From Streptomyces sp. MNU76 (GTDB lineage Bacteria > Actinomycetota > Actinomycetes > Streptomycetales > Streptomycetaceae), in NCBI RefSeq assembly GCF_020982545.1, contig NZ_JAJKLK010000001.1, positions 310,001 through 374,000 on the forward strand: a DNA stretch of 64,000 bases. Direction: 5' to 3'. A model generated the notes under the pieces. It was not told the DNA's origin. It saw nothing but the letters and a program-made list of their open reading frames with translations, and ran no database searches. Below are positions 26,782 through 35,487 of the stretch, piece after piece. The translations under genes were made by a program, and so were the position numbers. Every line of letters starts with the position of its first letter. Within the stretch, counting starts at the first letter, position 1.

Positions 26782-26928
26782 ATGAAGTACATGCGCAGAA
26801 TGGCCGGGGCGCTCGCGTTTGTAGCCGCCGCGGTGCTGACCCTTTCTGTCGCCGCCGAGACGGCCGAACGCACCACGGTCGCGAGCGCCCAGGCGTCCAA
26901 CGCGCCGGGCGACCCCGGCTGGCCCTGA
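26782..26928 (+). CDS. Small secreted peptide precursor (candidate signalling peptide)
   Basis: 48 residues, beginning MKYMRRMAGALAFVAAAVLT. A basic N-terminus and hydrophobic core make a complete Sec signal; cleavage in the VAAETA or ASA region would leave a peptide of roughly 10-20 residues that ends ASNAPGDPGWP. GGGGAACGGGAA lies before the ATG as ribosome site. It is divergent from the LuxR/PLD-like regulator with a 140-base gap. Small exported peptides paired with such regulators are plausible pheromones, but no activity can be read from the sequence. It is too short for confident homology. Confidence 0.62.
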   Translation: MKYMRRMAGALAFVAAAVLTLSVAAETAERTTVASAQASNAPGDPGWP

Positions 26929-27262
26929 GTCGAAGACGCCGACCTGCTCAACGCGGGTAAAGCGTATGCATGACGCGCGTAGTGGGCCCGCGAAGCGCGC
27001 GTGGCGATCGCACAGCGCTCATCCTGCGCTCACGCTGCGTTCGTATGGCGTAGGGGCGTCGCGCTGTACTTGACGGAACGTCAAGTGACTTGCTGACCGT
27101 GCGAGTTAGCAAAGAAAGCGGTTCACGGGAGAGCCGTCCGGCCGGGGCGGGATCCCATTCGGGGGGCCGTCGAGATCCATTCCATGTCCGGTGAATTCCT
27201 GCTGCCGGTTCACGGGTTCCGGCAGCTGGTTTTACAGTGAACGAACGAGGGAGTCCAAGGAA
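26929..27262. other. Promoter region upstream of the AmCP operon
   Basis: 334 bases without a gene. The region is somewhat less GC-rich than its neighbours and contains the palindrome at 27069-27085 described separately, then an A/G-rich leader that ends in the lysW ribosome site. The operon promoter must lie here. Confidence 0.6.
27069..27085. promoter_or_regulatory. Perfect inverted repeat upstream of lysW
   Basis: CTTGACG-GAA-CGTCAAG has 7-bp perfect arms and a 3-base centre, about 180 bases before the lysW start. Size and symmetry suit a dimeric HTH regulator such as the nearby LuxR-type protein. TTGACG could also overlap a -35 element. Confidence 0.5.
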
Positions 27263-27451
27263 ATGACCACCGCCATTGCCGCACCGAAGTGCTTGGTGTG
27301 CGACACCGAATTCGAGGTCCAGGAGGACTGGGAAAAGGGGGAGATCACCGAGTGCACGGCCTGCGGCCAGGAGCACGAGGTGGTCGAGCGGTCCGCCGCC
27401 GGCGCCCGGCTCGACCTCGCCCCCGAGGTGGAAGAGGACTGGGGCGAGTGA
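27263..27451 (+). CDS. lysW: LysW-type amino-group carrier protein (AmCP)
   Basis: 62 residues from ATG 27263. Two CxxC pairs (KCLVCDTEF and ECTACGQEH) form the zinc ribbon, followed by an acidic body, and the C-terminus is EEDWGE. The terminal EDWGE is the hallmark of LysW: the gamma-carboxylate of the last Glu becomes amide-linked to the amino group of the substrate amino acid, which is carried through later steps by electrostatic docking. In lysine/arginine pathways it carries aminoadipate or glutamate. Here it sits at the head of a secondary-metabolism-like operon with no primary lysine genes. Its stop overlaps the LysX GTG start. Confidence 0.93.
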   Translation: MTTAIAAPKCLVCDTEFEVQEDWEKGEITECTACGQEHEVVERSAAGARLDLAPEVEEDWGE

Positions 27452-28324
27452 CGACCGCCGATCAGGTCCTGCTCTCGGTGACGATGCTGCGGCCCGAGGA
27501 GAAACTGCTCCTCGGGGCGCTGCGGGCCGAGGGGCTGACGGCCCGGCCGTTGCTGATGGAGGATCTGGCGGAGGTCGTGGCGGGCCGCACCGGCGGCCCG
27601 CCCGCTCTCGCCGTGATCCGCAACCTGTCCCACCGGGACGCCATCAGCGTCTCCCGGCGGCTGGAGTACGCCGGGGTGACCACCCTCAACCGGTCCTCCG
27701 TCATCGAGGCCTGCAACGACAAGGGGCTGCAGTCACTGCTGTTCACCCGCCACGGCATTCCGCACCCGGTCACCCGGCATGCCTTCAGCTACGACCAAGT
27801 GCGCTCCGCCGTCGACGAGTTGGGGATACCGGCCGTCGTCAAGCCGGTGAGCGGCTCGTGGGGGCGGGGGGTCACCAGGATGGCCAACGCGGAGTGTGTC
27901 GAGGCGTGGGCCGGGGCGGGAGTCCGCCGACGCGGGCGGGAAGCTGTTTCCCGTGGTCGTCCAGGAGTACGTCGACAAGCCGGGGCACGATCTGCGGGTC
28001 GTCGTGGTGGGGCGGACGCCCGTGGTGGCGATCCAGCGGGTGTCGGAGGACTGGCGGACGAACACGCATCTGGGGGCACGGGTTCAGCGGGTCGAGGTGA
28101 CCGCCGAGATCGACAAGCTGTGTCAGCAGGTGGTGGATGTGCTGGGGCCCGGGCTCTACGGGGTCGACCTGGTGGAGGACCGGGCGGCGGGGGAGCTGTT
28201 GGTCCTTGAGGTCAACGCGAATCCGGAGTTCGCCAAGTCGTCCGCGGAGCATGGGGTGGATGTGGCGGGGTTGTACGCGGCGTATGTGGCCGAGCAGGTG
28301 TCGCTGACCGCGGCCGCCGTCTAG
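27448..28324 (+). pseudogene. lysX: LysX-type LysW-amino acid ligase (ATP-grasp), frameshifted in this sequence
   Basis: Begins with GTG 27448 overlapping the lysW stop. The first half (LLSVTMLRPEEKLLLGALR, VIEACNDKGLQSLLFTRHGIPHPVTRHAF, GIPAVVKPVSGSWGRGVTRM) is in one frame. The second half (GGKLFPVVVQEYVDKPGHDLRVVVVG, GLYGVDLVED, LLVLEVNANPEF) is in another. Removing one G from the GGGG run near 27915 restores AGRESADAGGKLFP and a continuous ATP-grasp enzyme of about 290 residues. It would attach an amino acid, most likely glutamate, to the C-terminal Glu of LysW with ATP. The error is likely in the sequence rather than the gene, since all other motifs are intact. Confidence 0.85.
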
Positions 28325-28399
28325 CGGGGTCTTCTTCGCCCCCGCCGCCCCTACCCGTCCCTCCCCGGGGGCTGCACCCCTTCGACCTCCGTCTGACCG

Positions 28400-28545
28400 C
28401 CCGGTGGGGCTTCTCGCGCAGTTCCCCGCGCCCCTTGAGGGCCTGCGGCCACTCAGGGGCGAAAGCACGGGGTGCAGCCCCGGCTTTTCAGGGCGGCGGG
28501 GAACTGCGCGGCCCGCCCTACCGGGCCGCACCCCACCCCTCTTCA
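28400..28545. repeat. Dispersed Streptomyces repeat, inverted pair
   Basis: GGGGCTTCTCGCGCAGTTCC with CCGCGCCCCTTG (28406-28437) faces a degenerate inverted copy (CGGCGGGGAACTGCGCGGCC) near 28492. The two arms can form a long stem. The element interrupts the operon between lysX and the next gene, an unusual place because all later genes overlap. Confidence 0.7.
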
Positions 28546-28574
28546 CGCAATCGCATCAGAGAGGCCTACGTCCT

Positions 28575-29216
28575 ATGGAACTGTTCGACACCGCCACCGT
28601 GCTCACCCGGGTTCTGACCTCGGGTGTGGTGATGAGCATCGAGAAGAGCGACCGGGAACTGCCCGGTCTCGAACGGCTGTTGACGAAGAAGACGCGGCGC
28701 AGCAAAGCCGTGCTGCTCAACAGCCGGACAGGGGCGATACACGCCGCGCTGGCCGGTCAGGGGATCGGCCACGGCGACAGCGTCGCCCTCGCGGAGCCGG
28801 ACGCGGAGACCGCCGCGTTCCTGGCCTGGCTCGGCGTGCGCGTGACGTCGTACGACGAGCCCGTCGCGTACGACTACCTCGCGCTGGACCCGGCCAACGC
28901 CGACCGGCTCGGCGAGTTGGCCGCGGGGGCCACCGCGCCGGCGCTGGTCGTCGACCTGACCGGCCTCGGCTTCGGTCCGGCCGCCGCCGTGCTCACCGAC
29001 GACCCGAAGCTCTGGGCCCGCGCCGAGCGGCTGAAGATCTTCGGCGCCTACGACCTGCGCACGATGTGGACGCAGGAGGAGGCGGACGCCGACCTCGTCC
29101 CCGGCGTGCAGTTCAACTACCGGCTCAGCCCGCTGGTCGCCGCCTGTGTGCGGATGGCCCTGACCCAGGCCGTACAGAACCGCCCCGCCGCGATCTCCGG
29201 AGCGAACCAGTCATGA
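28575..29216 (+). CDS. Shortened DegT-aminotransferase-like protein without PLP lysine
   Basis: 213 residues from ATG 28575. It resembles two separate parts of DegT/DnrJ/EryC1/StrS aminotransferases: an N-terminal substrate/dimer segment (AVLLNSRTGAIHAALAGQGIGHGDSVALAE) and the FNYRLSPLVAACVRMALTQ segment, equivalent to the GxNYRxTxLQAA helix. The central PLP-binding part is very short, and no Lys in a S/D-K-x-x-x-x-G-E context is visible. Catalysis is therefore unlikely. Its stop overlaps the start of the full aminotransferase (ATGA), so it may be an accessory subunit that completes a heteromeric enzyme. Confidence 0.68.
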   Translation: MELFDTATVLTRVLTSGVVMSIEKSDRELPGLERLLTKKTRRSKAVLLNSRTGAIHAALAGQGIGHGDSVALAEPDAETAAFLAWLGVRVTSYDEPVAYDYLALDPANADRLGELAAGATAPALVVDLTGLGFGPAAAVLTDDPKLWARAERLKIFGAYDLRTMWTQEEADADLVPGVQFNYRLSPLVAACVRMALTQAVQNRPAAISGANQS

Positions 29217-30532
29217 TCACTGATTTCCCCAACTCTCCGCTGCCGCTGCCGAATCCGGCGGACCTCGACGACGAGCTCGCCGCCCTGGGCGGCGCCGAGA
29301 TCATCCCCAAGGCGCTCCGCCGCACGCTCTTCCCGGTCATCACCAAGGAGGACGTGTTCAACCTGATGCTCGCCCAGCGGCAGGCGCCCGAGAAGGTCGT
29401 CGCCGACTTCGCCGAGGCCTACCGGGCGTACGTGGGCGCCGGGTTCGCGCTGCCCACCGCCAGCGGCACATCCAGCCTGCACATGGCGCTCGTCGGCGCC
29501 GGGGTGCGGCCCGGTGACGAGGTCATCGTGCCGGCGTTCACGTTCATCGCCACCGCGCAGGCGGTCGTCGCGGCCCACGCCGTCCCCGTCTTCGTCGACG
29601 TCGACCCGGTCACGTACTGCATGGACCCGGCCGCCGCCGCTGCCGCGATCACCGAGCGGACCCGCGCGCTCATGCCCGTGCACGTCCACGGGCTGCCCGC
29701 CGACGTCCCCGCGCTGCGCGCGCTCGCCGACCGGCACGGCATCGCCCTCGTCGAGGACGCCTCCCACGCCCACTCCGCGAAGATCGGCGACCGGGTCGCC
29801 GGCTCCTTCGGGGACGCTGCCGGGCAGAGCCTGATGGCCGACAAGAACTTCCCCCTGGGCGGCGAGGGCGGCATCGCCTTCTTCGCCGGGGAGGCCTCGT
29901 ACGAGCGGGCCGTCGCCTATCTCGCCGAGCACGGCATCGACTACGGGATGTCCTGGGTCGCCGCCGCCTTCGGCAGCAGCCAGCTCAAGCGACTGCCGTA
30001 CTACGACGAGATCCGCGCCCGCAACGCCGCGCTGCTCGGGGACGCCCTGCGCGAGACCGGGCTGTTCACGCCGCCGCACGTGCCGGACGGGCACGTCCAC
30101 GCGTACAACATGTACCGGGTCACGCTGCACCCCGAGGCCGTCGGCCTCGACGACCTGCCCGTGTACGCCGTCAAGGAGGCCGTGCACGAGCTGCTGCTCG
30201 CGGAGGGCGTGCCGGCCCGCGAGTGGCAGAACACGCCGATCCCGTGCCACCTGCCCTTCCGGCACCGGGACGGGTTCGGCAACGGCTACCCCTTCAGCCT
30301 CAACCCGGGCGCCGTGCGCGACCACCGGCCGGAGGACTTCCCCGTCACCCTCGGCATGCTCGACTCCACCCTCGTCCTCTGCCGCGAGCTGCGCTCCCCG
30401 GTCGAGTACGAGCGGATCCTGAGGTACGCCGACGCCTTCCGGAAGGTCGCCCGCCGCCCGGACGCCATCCGCAAGCTCGTCCAGGACCGCGACTACGTCC
30501 GGCCGTACGAGAAGGCGGCCCGCCTTGGCTGA
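29213..30532 (+). CDS. DegT/DnrJ/EryC1/StrS-family aminotransferase
   Basis: 439 residues from ATG 29213. It has the family's substrate loop (LPTASGTSSLHMALVGAGVRPGDEVIVPAFTFIATAQAV), the PLP-phosphate and ring contacts (LMPVHVHGLPADV, VEDASHAHSAKIGDRVAGSFGDAAGQSL) and the Schiff-base Lys in LMADKNFPLGGEGG. The likely reaction is transamination of a keto group made by the split transketolase, giving the second amino group of the product. Long N-terminal extension before the fold (about 60 residues) resembles secondary-metabolism AHBA-like members. Translationally coupled at both ends. Confidence 0.92.
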   Translation: MITDFPNSPLPLPNPADLDDELAALGGAEIIPKALRRTLFPVITKEDVFNLMLAQRQAPEKVVADFAEAYRAYVGAGFALPTASGTSSLHMALVGAGVRPGDEVIVPAFTFIATAQAVVAAHAVPVFVDVDPVTYCMDPAAAAAAITERTRALMPVHVHGLPADVPALRALADRHGIALVEDASHAHSAKIGDRVAGSFGDAAGQSLMADKNFPLGGEGGIAFFAGEASYERAVAYLAEHGIDYGMSWVAAAFGSSQLKRLPYYDEIRARNAALLGDALRETGLFTPPHVPDGHVHAYNMYRVTLHPEAVGLDDLPVYAVKEAVHELLLAEGVPAREWQNTPIPCHLPFRHRDGFGNGYPFSLNPGAVRDHRPEDFPVTLGMLDSTLVLCRELRSPVEYERILRYADAFRKVARRPDAIRKLVQDRDYVRPYEKAARLG

Positions 30533-31595
30533 CATCCAGAATCCCGAGCGGATCCGGGTAGCCGTCGTCGGGGCCAGTGGCTACACCGGGGGCGAGGTCA
30601 TCCGGCTGCTCCTCGAACACCCCCACGTCGAGCTGGCCTTCCTGTCCGCCGAGCGGGCCGCCGGTGCCTCCATCGGCAGCGTGCACCCGTGGCTGCGCAA
30701 CCACCCGAAGGCGGGCGGGCTGAAGTTCCGGCCGCTGGCCGAACTGGCGGAGACCGACCCCGTGGACGTCGCCTTCGGCTGTCTGCCCACCGGGGCGCTG
30801 CCCGAGCGGCTGCCGCTGATCGCGGCCCACGCCAAGCGGGTGCTGAACCTGGGCGGCGACTTCCGGCTGCGGGCCGAGGACGAGGTGCGGGCGCACTACC
30901 CGAGGACGGCCGAGCACCCGCCGCTGGAGGACTTCGCCTACTACGTACCGGAGTTGAGCGGCGACGTGCCCGAGGGGCGGTTCGTGAACCTGCCCGGCTG
31001 CATGGCCGTCACCACGATCTACGCCCTGTACCCGCTGTTCGCCGGCGCCGAGCCGCTGGCCACCGACCGGGTCGTCGTCGACGCCAAGACCGGTTCGACC
31101 GGCGGCGGCCGCAACGGCGGCGAGCCGCCCGCCGAGCGCAGCGGGAACTTCCGGGTGCACAAGCTGTACGGGCACCGGCACGCGCCCGAGGTCCGGCAGG
31201 CCATCGCCGACTTCACCGGTGCGGCCGTGGACCTGCGCTTCTCCACGCACAGCCTGGACGTGGCCCGGGGCATCCTCGTCACCGCGTACGCCGAACTCCA
31301 AGGCGGCGTCACGTCGTTGGACGTCAAGCGAGCCTATGCCAAGGCGTATGTCGGCAAGCCGTTCGTCCGGGTCCGCCCGGCGCCGAAGGCCCCGCAGGAC
31401 TTCCCGATGCTGAAGGCGGTCGTGGGCTCGAACGTCGCCGAGGTCGCCATCGCCGTCCAGGGCGGGCAGGTCGTCGCCGTCGCCGCCCTGGACAACCTGA
31501 TCAAGGGCGCGGCGGGCCAGGCAGTCCAGGCGATGAACCTGATCCACGGCTTCGACGAGACCGCCGGCCTGCCGACCACGGCGGTGTCCCCATGA
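30525..31595 (+). CDS. lysY: LysY-type [LysW]-acyl-phosphate reductase (ArgC family)
   Basis: TTG start at 30525 overlaps the aminotransferase by 8 bases; 356 residues. A Rossmann NADP site starts the protein (RVAVVGASGYTGGEVIRLL). The catalytic Cys is in FVNLPGCMAVTTIYAL and the catalytic His region is VHKLYGHRHAPEV; GGGRNGGEPP is the family glycine loop. It reduces the carrier-bound gamma-glutamyl phosphate to glutamate semialdehyde. Lack of an argJ/argB context and linkage to lysW favour LysY over ArgC. The 3' end overlaps the following ATG. Confidence 0.92.
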   Translation: MADIQNPERIRVAVVGASGYTGGEVIRLLLEHPHVELAFLSAERAAGASIGSVHPWLRNHPKAGGLKFRPLAELAETDPVDVAFGCLPTGALPERLPLIAAHAKRVLNLGGDFRLRAEDEVRAHYPRTAEHPPLEDFAYYVPELSGDVPEGRFVNLPGCMAVTTIYALYPLFAGAEPLATDRVVVDAKTGSTGGGRNGGEPPAERSGNFRVHKLYGHRHAPEVRQAIADFTGAAVDLRFSTHSLDVARGILVTAYAELQGGVTSLDVKRAYAKAYVGKPFVRVRPAPKAPQDFPMLKAVVGSNVAEVAIAVQGGQVVAVAALDNLIKGAAGQAVQAMNLIHGFDETAGLPTTAVSP

Positions 31596-33578
31596 CGACG
31601 CAGATGGAACGACCGGTCATGACCCCACCGATCCCCGCGGCTGCGGCTGCGGCCGGGGCCGCAGCCCCCGACGCGCGGGCCGCGTCCCTCTCGGCCCCCG
31701 CCCCGCCCTCCGTTCCACCCGCCCCCTCTACGTGGTCAGGCTGGCAGCGCCACACTCGATCGCGGCACCATCCACAAGGAGCTCGCCGATCTGGTGGCCC
31801 GGGGCGCCCGGGTGCTGCTCGTGGCCGGCGGGGCCACCGGGATCGAGCGGCACTACGCCGCGATCGACCGGCCCATGCCGCACCTGCGGCTGGCAGGCGG
31901 GGACTCCGTGCGGTACTGCCCGCCGGAGGAGATGCCCCACCTGGTCGACGCCTACGAGCGGGTGACGCTGCCCGCCGTGGAGCGGGAGCTGCGCGCGCTC
32001 GGGCTCAGTGTGTTCACCTCCGTCGCCGCGCGCGGCGGGCTGGTCAGCGGCAGGGCCAACCGGCCGCTGAAGGCGGTGTCCGGCGAGGGCCGGACCCTGG
32101 TCGTCCGCGACCACCGGGCCGGTGTGCCGACGGGCGTCGACGTCGACGGCCTGACCGCGCTGCTGGAGGCGTACGACGTGGTCTGTCTGGCGCCGCCGGT
32201 CGCCGACCCGGCGGGCGGCGCCCCGCTGAACGTGGACGCCGACGTGCTCGCCGCCGTGCTGACCGGCGCGCTCGGCGCCGACCATCTGCGGCTGGTCACC
32301 GGCACCGCCGGACTGCTGACCGACCCGTCCGTCCCCGACTCCACGCTGTACGACGCCTATCCGGGCGAGGGCGCGAAGTACGCGGGCGGCAGGATGCGGC
32401 AGAAGGTGCGGGCCGCCGAGATCGCCATGAAGGACAGCGGCGCCGACGTCGCCATCACCGGCCCGCACACGATGGGCGTACCGTCCGGCTGGACCCGGTT
32501 CTGGCGCACGAAGGAACCGGCGGCCGACCTCGGGCTGCTCACCCGGGTCGCCTGTGTGCCGTCGGTGTCGCGGGACGAGGCCGAACTCGCCGCCTACCTG
32601 GCCGAGTGGTGCCGGGAGCGCGGCATCGACGCCCATGTGGACGAGGTCGGCAACCTCGTCGCGACCCGGGGCGACGGCCCCCGGCGACTGCTGCTCCTCG
32701 GTCACCTCGACACGGTTCCGCACCACTGGCCGGCCGAGTGGCGCGAGGGCGAACTGTGGGCGCGGGGCAGCGTCGACGCCAAGGGCAGCCTGGCGAACTT
32801 CCTGGAGGTGCTCGCCCACGCGGACCTCCCCGAGGACGCCCAGCTGCGCGTGGTCGGCGCGGTCGAGGAGGAGATCTCCTCCTCCAAGGGCGCCTTCCAC
32901 GTCCGCGACCGGTACCCGGCCGACGCCGTCGTCATCGGCGAGCCCAGCGGCTCGGAGACCCTGACCCTCGGCTACTTCGGGCTGTTCAAGCTCCGGATCA
33001 CGGCGTCCGTGGCCAGCGGCCACTCCGCCGGGATGGACGCCGTGTCCGCGCCGGACCACCTGATCGACGTCCTCGGCCGGATCCGGGCGTCGGTGCTCGC
33101 CGAGGCGCCGGAGGCGCTCAGCGCGGTCATCGACGCCCGTGTGGAGAACGGGCGCGAGCGCTCGACCGCCGTCGGGATCCTCAACTTCCGGGTGCCGCCC
33201 AAGGTCGACGTGGCGGCGCTCACGGCCGCCGCGCTGGGGCACGCCGCCGACGACGTGCGCGTCGACGTGCTGCGGGCCACCCCCGGGCACGCCGGCGGCC
33301 GGTCGAGCGCCCTGGTCAAGGTCTTCACCCGGGCCTTCGCACAGGCCGGGATCAGGCCCCGCTTCGTGGTGAAGAAGGGCACGTCCGACATGAACACGCT
33401 GGCCACCACCTGGCACGACGTCCCGATGGTGGCGTACGGCCCCGGCGACTCCGCCCTGGACCACACCGACGAGGAACGCATCGACCCCATGGAGTACCGC
33501 ACCGCCCGCAGCCTGCTCGCCGACGCGGTCCACCGCTGGTTCACCCTGCCCGCCGGACCCGAGGGGAGCCGACGATGA
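31592..33578 (+). CDS. Fused LysZ (LysW-amino acid kinase) and LysK (M20 carrier-releasing hydrolase)
   Basis: From about 31750 one continuous frame encodes an amino-acid-kinase domain (HKELADLVARGARVLLVAGG, LVSGRANRPLKAVSGEG, PLNVDADVLAAVL, GGRMRQKVRAAE), followed after residue ~245 (near 32515) by an M20 peptidase with metal-site motifs LLLLGHLDTVP, RGSVDAKGS, VEEEISSSKG and ALDHTDEERI. The first should phosphorylate carrier-bound Glu; the second should hydrolyse the finished amino acid from LysW. These are separate proteins in known lysine pathways. The 5' end is disturbed: the ATG at 31592 is coupled to lysY but out of frame, and a probable strand (YVVRL at 31729) is in a third frame. One or two small indels are likely. 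Confidence 0.85.
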
Positions 33579-34396
33579 CCACGGCCGTACGCGAAGACCT
33601 CCAGGTCGGCGGCGACGTGACGGCCACCCTCGCCGAACGTGCCGTCCAGGCAAGGCGGTTGGTGGTCGACATGGCGGCGAGCCCGCGCGGGTGCCACCTC
33701 GGCGGCAGTCTCTCCGTCCTCGACATCCTGATCGCCGCCCTGCACCGGGCCTCCGCCGACGACGGCACCGAGGTCGTCCTCAGCAAGGGCCACGCGGCCG
33801 CCGGGCTCTACGCGGCCCTGCACGTCAGCGGGATCCTGCCGGAGAACCCGGCCCCGCTGTACGGCCTCGCCGGCCACCCCTACACCGGCCACCCCGGCCC
33901 CAAGGTGCCCGGTGTCCGTTTCCCCACCGGCAGCCTCGGCCACGGCGTCCCGTACGCCGCAGGCTGGGCGCTCTCGCAGCGGCTGCGGGGCCGCGACGGG
34001 CTCGGTATCGCGGTCGCCGGGGACGGCGAACTGCAGGAGGGCCTGGTCTGGGAGACTTGCCAGGTCGCCGCCGCGCAGGAGCTCGGCAACCTCGTCCTCG
34101 TCGTCGACCGCAACGGCGGCCAGAACGACGGCATGGTCGCCGACATCTCCCCGCTGCCCCGGCTCGCCGAACGGTTCGCCGCGTTCGGGTTCGACGTCAC
34201 GGAGGTGGACGGCCACGACCTCGGCGCCCTGACCGCCCTCCTGGCCGAGGACCGCACGGCCGCCCGCCGCCCCCTCGCGGTCGTCGCCGACACCGTCAAG
34301 GGCAAGGGCGTACGGGCCGTCGAGGGCAGGGCCGGCTGCCACTACGTGACCATCGACCAGGCGCGCGCCGCCAAGTGGAAGCGAGCGATCCGATGA
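33575..34396 (+). CDS. Transketolase N-terminal subunit
   Basis: 273 residues with ATGA coupling at 33575. It is the ThDP-pyrophosphate-binding half of a split transketolase: SPRGCHLGGSLSVLDILIAAL, VLSKGHAAAGLYAAL, FPTGSLGHGVPYAAGWAL and the Mg2+-ThDP motif AVAGDGELQEGLVWE followed by DRNGGQNDG. It ends with the CHYVTIDQ segment typical of secondary transketolase N-subunits. With the next gene it should transfer a two-carbon ketol unit onto carrier-bound glutamate semialdehyde, making a C7 backbone. A similar pair acts in the vazabitide/DADH pathway; that assignment here is by analogy. Confidence 0.93.
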   Translation: MTTAVREDLQVGGDVTATLAERAVQARRLVVDMAASPRGCHLGGSLSVLDILIAALHRASADDGTEVVLSKGHAAAGLYAALHVSGILPENPAPLYGLAGHPYTGHPGPKVPGVRFPTGSLGHGVPYAAGWALSQRLRGRDGLGIAVAGDGELQEGLVWETCQVAAAQELGNLVLVVDRNGGQNDGMVADISPLPRLAERFAAFGFDVTEVDGHDLGALTALLAEDRTAARRPLAVVADTVKGKGVRAVEGRAGCHYVTIDQARAAKWKRAIR

Positions 34397-35454
34397 ACCC
34401 CTCGGCAACCGCGGCCGCCGCGACCGCCTCGACCCGCACGGCAACGGTGGCCCCCGCGCCCCCTTCGACCTCCACCGACGAGCGGCCGGTGACACTCTCC
34501 GGCCGCGACGCCTACCGGGACGAGCTGACCCGGCTCGCCGCCTCCGACGACACGATCGTCTGCCTGGAGGCGGACCTGGGCGGCAAGGGACACCCCTTCC
34601 AGGCCGCCCACCCGGAGCGTTTCTTCAACCTCGGGATCGCCGAGGGGGCCATGGTCGACATGGCGGCGGGCCTCGCGGCCGGCGGCCACAAGCCGTTCGT
34701 CAGCACCTTCGCCCCGTTCGCCGCCCTGCGCGCCGCCGAGAGCCTGAAGCTGACGCTCGGCTACCTGGCCGCCGGGGTCACGGTCGTCGCGCCCTACGCC
34801 GGTGTCTCCGGCGCCTGGTTCGGGACCACCCACCACTGCCTGGAGGACCTGGCGATCCTGCGCAGCGTGCCGGGCGTGACCATCGCGGCCCCCTACGGCG
34901 ACGCCGAGATGCGCGCGGTGGTCCGGGAGGCGGTCCGCTCCGGCCGCCCGCACTACATCCGTACGGGACGCAACGCGCGGTACGAGTCCCTGCCGGTCGC
35001 CGGAGACGAACTCCCGCTCGTCAACTGGGAGTTCGACGCCACCGCCACCGCCACCGCCACCGCCACCGGCACCGGCACCGGCACCGGCACCGCCACCGCC
35101 CACGACCCCGTCTGCCTCGTCTCCGTCGGCGAGGAGGGCACCCGTCTCGCCCTCGACGCCCGGCGGACCGTGCCCGGCACCTCCCACGCGCACCTCGTCC
35201 ACCTGGACCACGAGAACCTGACGCGCGCAGCCGCCGAACTCGCCCGCCGTCACTCCCGGTTCGTGGTCGTCGAGGAGCACCGCGGTCAGGGCGGCGTCGC
35301 GGAGGCGCTCGCGCTGCTGCTGCCGGAGTGCCGGGTCACGTCCGTCAGCGCGAACCGGAGCTGGCCCTCCCAGGGCGGCGACCACGACGAGGTCATGGCC
35401 GCGCTGGGCCTGGACCTGCCCGCCGTACTGGACGCACTGGTCCCCACGAACTGA
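34393..35454 (+). CDS. Transketolase C-terminal subunit
   Basis: 353 residues, coupled by ATGA to the N-subunit gene. The Pyr domain has the catalytic Glu in FFNLGIAEGAMVDMAAGLA, preceded by the CLEADLGGKGH strand; APYAGVSGAWFGTTHHCLEDLAILRSVPG follows, then a C-terminal domain (CLVSVGEEGTRLALDA, VVEEHRGQGGVAEALALLL). A Thr/Ala- and Thr/Gly-rich linker encoded by a hexanucleotide repeat separates the domains. The N-terminal 30 residues are also low-complexity Ala/Thr. Partner of the previous gene. Confidence 0.93.
   Translation: MNPSATAAAATASTRTATVAPAPPSTSTDERPVTLSGRDAYRDELTRLAASDDTIVCLEADLGGKGHPFQAAHPERFFNLGIAEGAMVDMAAGLAAGGHKPFVSTFAPFAALRAAESLKLTLGYLAAGVTVVAPYAGVSGAWFGTTHHCLEDLAILRSVPGVTIAAPYGDAEMRAVVREAVRSGRPHYIRTGRNARYESLPVAGDELPLVNWEFDATATATATATGTGTGTGTATAHDPVCLVSVGEEGTRLALDARRTVPGTSHAHLVHLDHENLTRAAAELARRHSRFVVVEEHRGQGGVAEALALLLPECRVTSVSANRSWPSQGGDHDEVMAALGLDLPAVLDALVPTN
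35038..35100 (+). repeat. In-frame hexanucleotide repeat in the transketolase C-subunit gene
   Basis: About ten GCCACC/GGCACC units encode alternating Ala-Thr then Gly-Thr pairs at residues 216-236. The unit length is a multiple of three, so slippage changes linker length without breaking the frame. Confidence 0.85.
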
Positions 35455-35487
35455 TCGCCCCCACACACCTCTTCAAGGAGTCCTGAC

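Noticed and set aside
30525..31595. ArgC of arginine biosynthesis
   Set aside because: The gene is embedded with lysW, lysX and lysZ-like genes and lacks argJ, argB or argD neighbours, so LysY is more likely.
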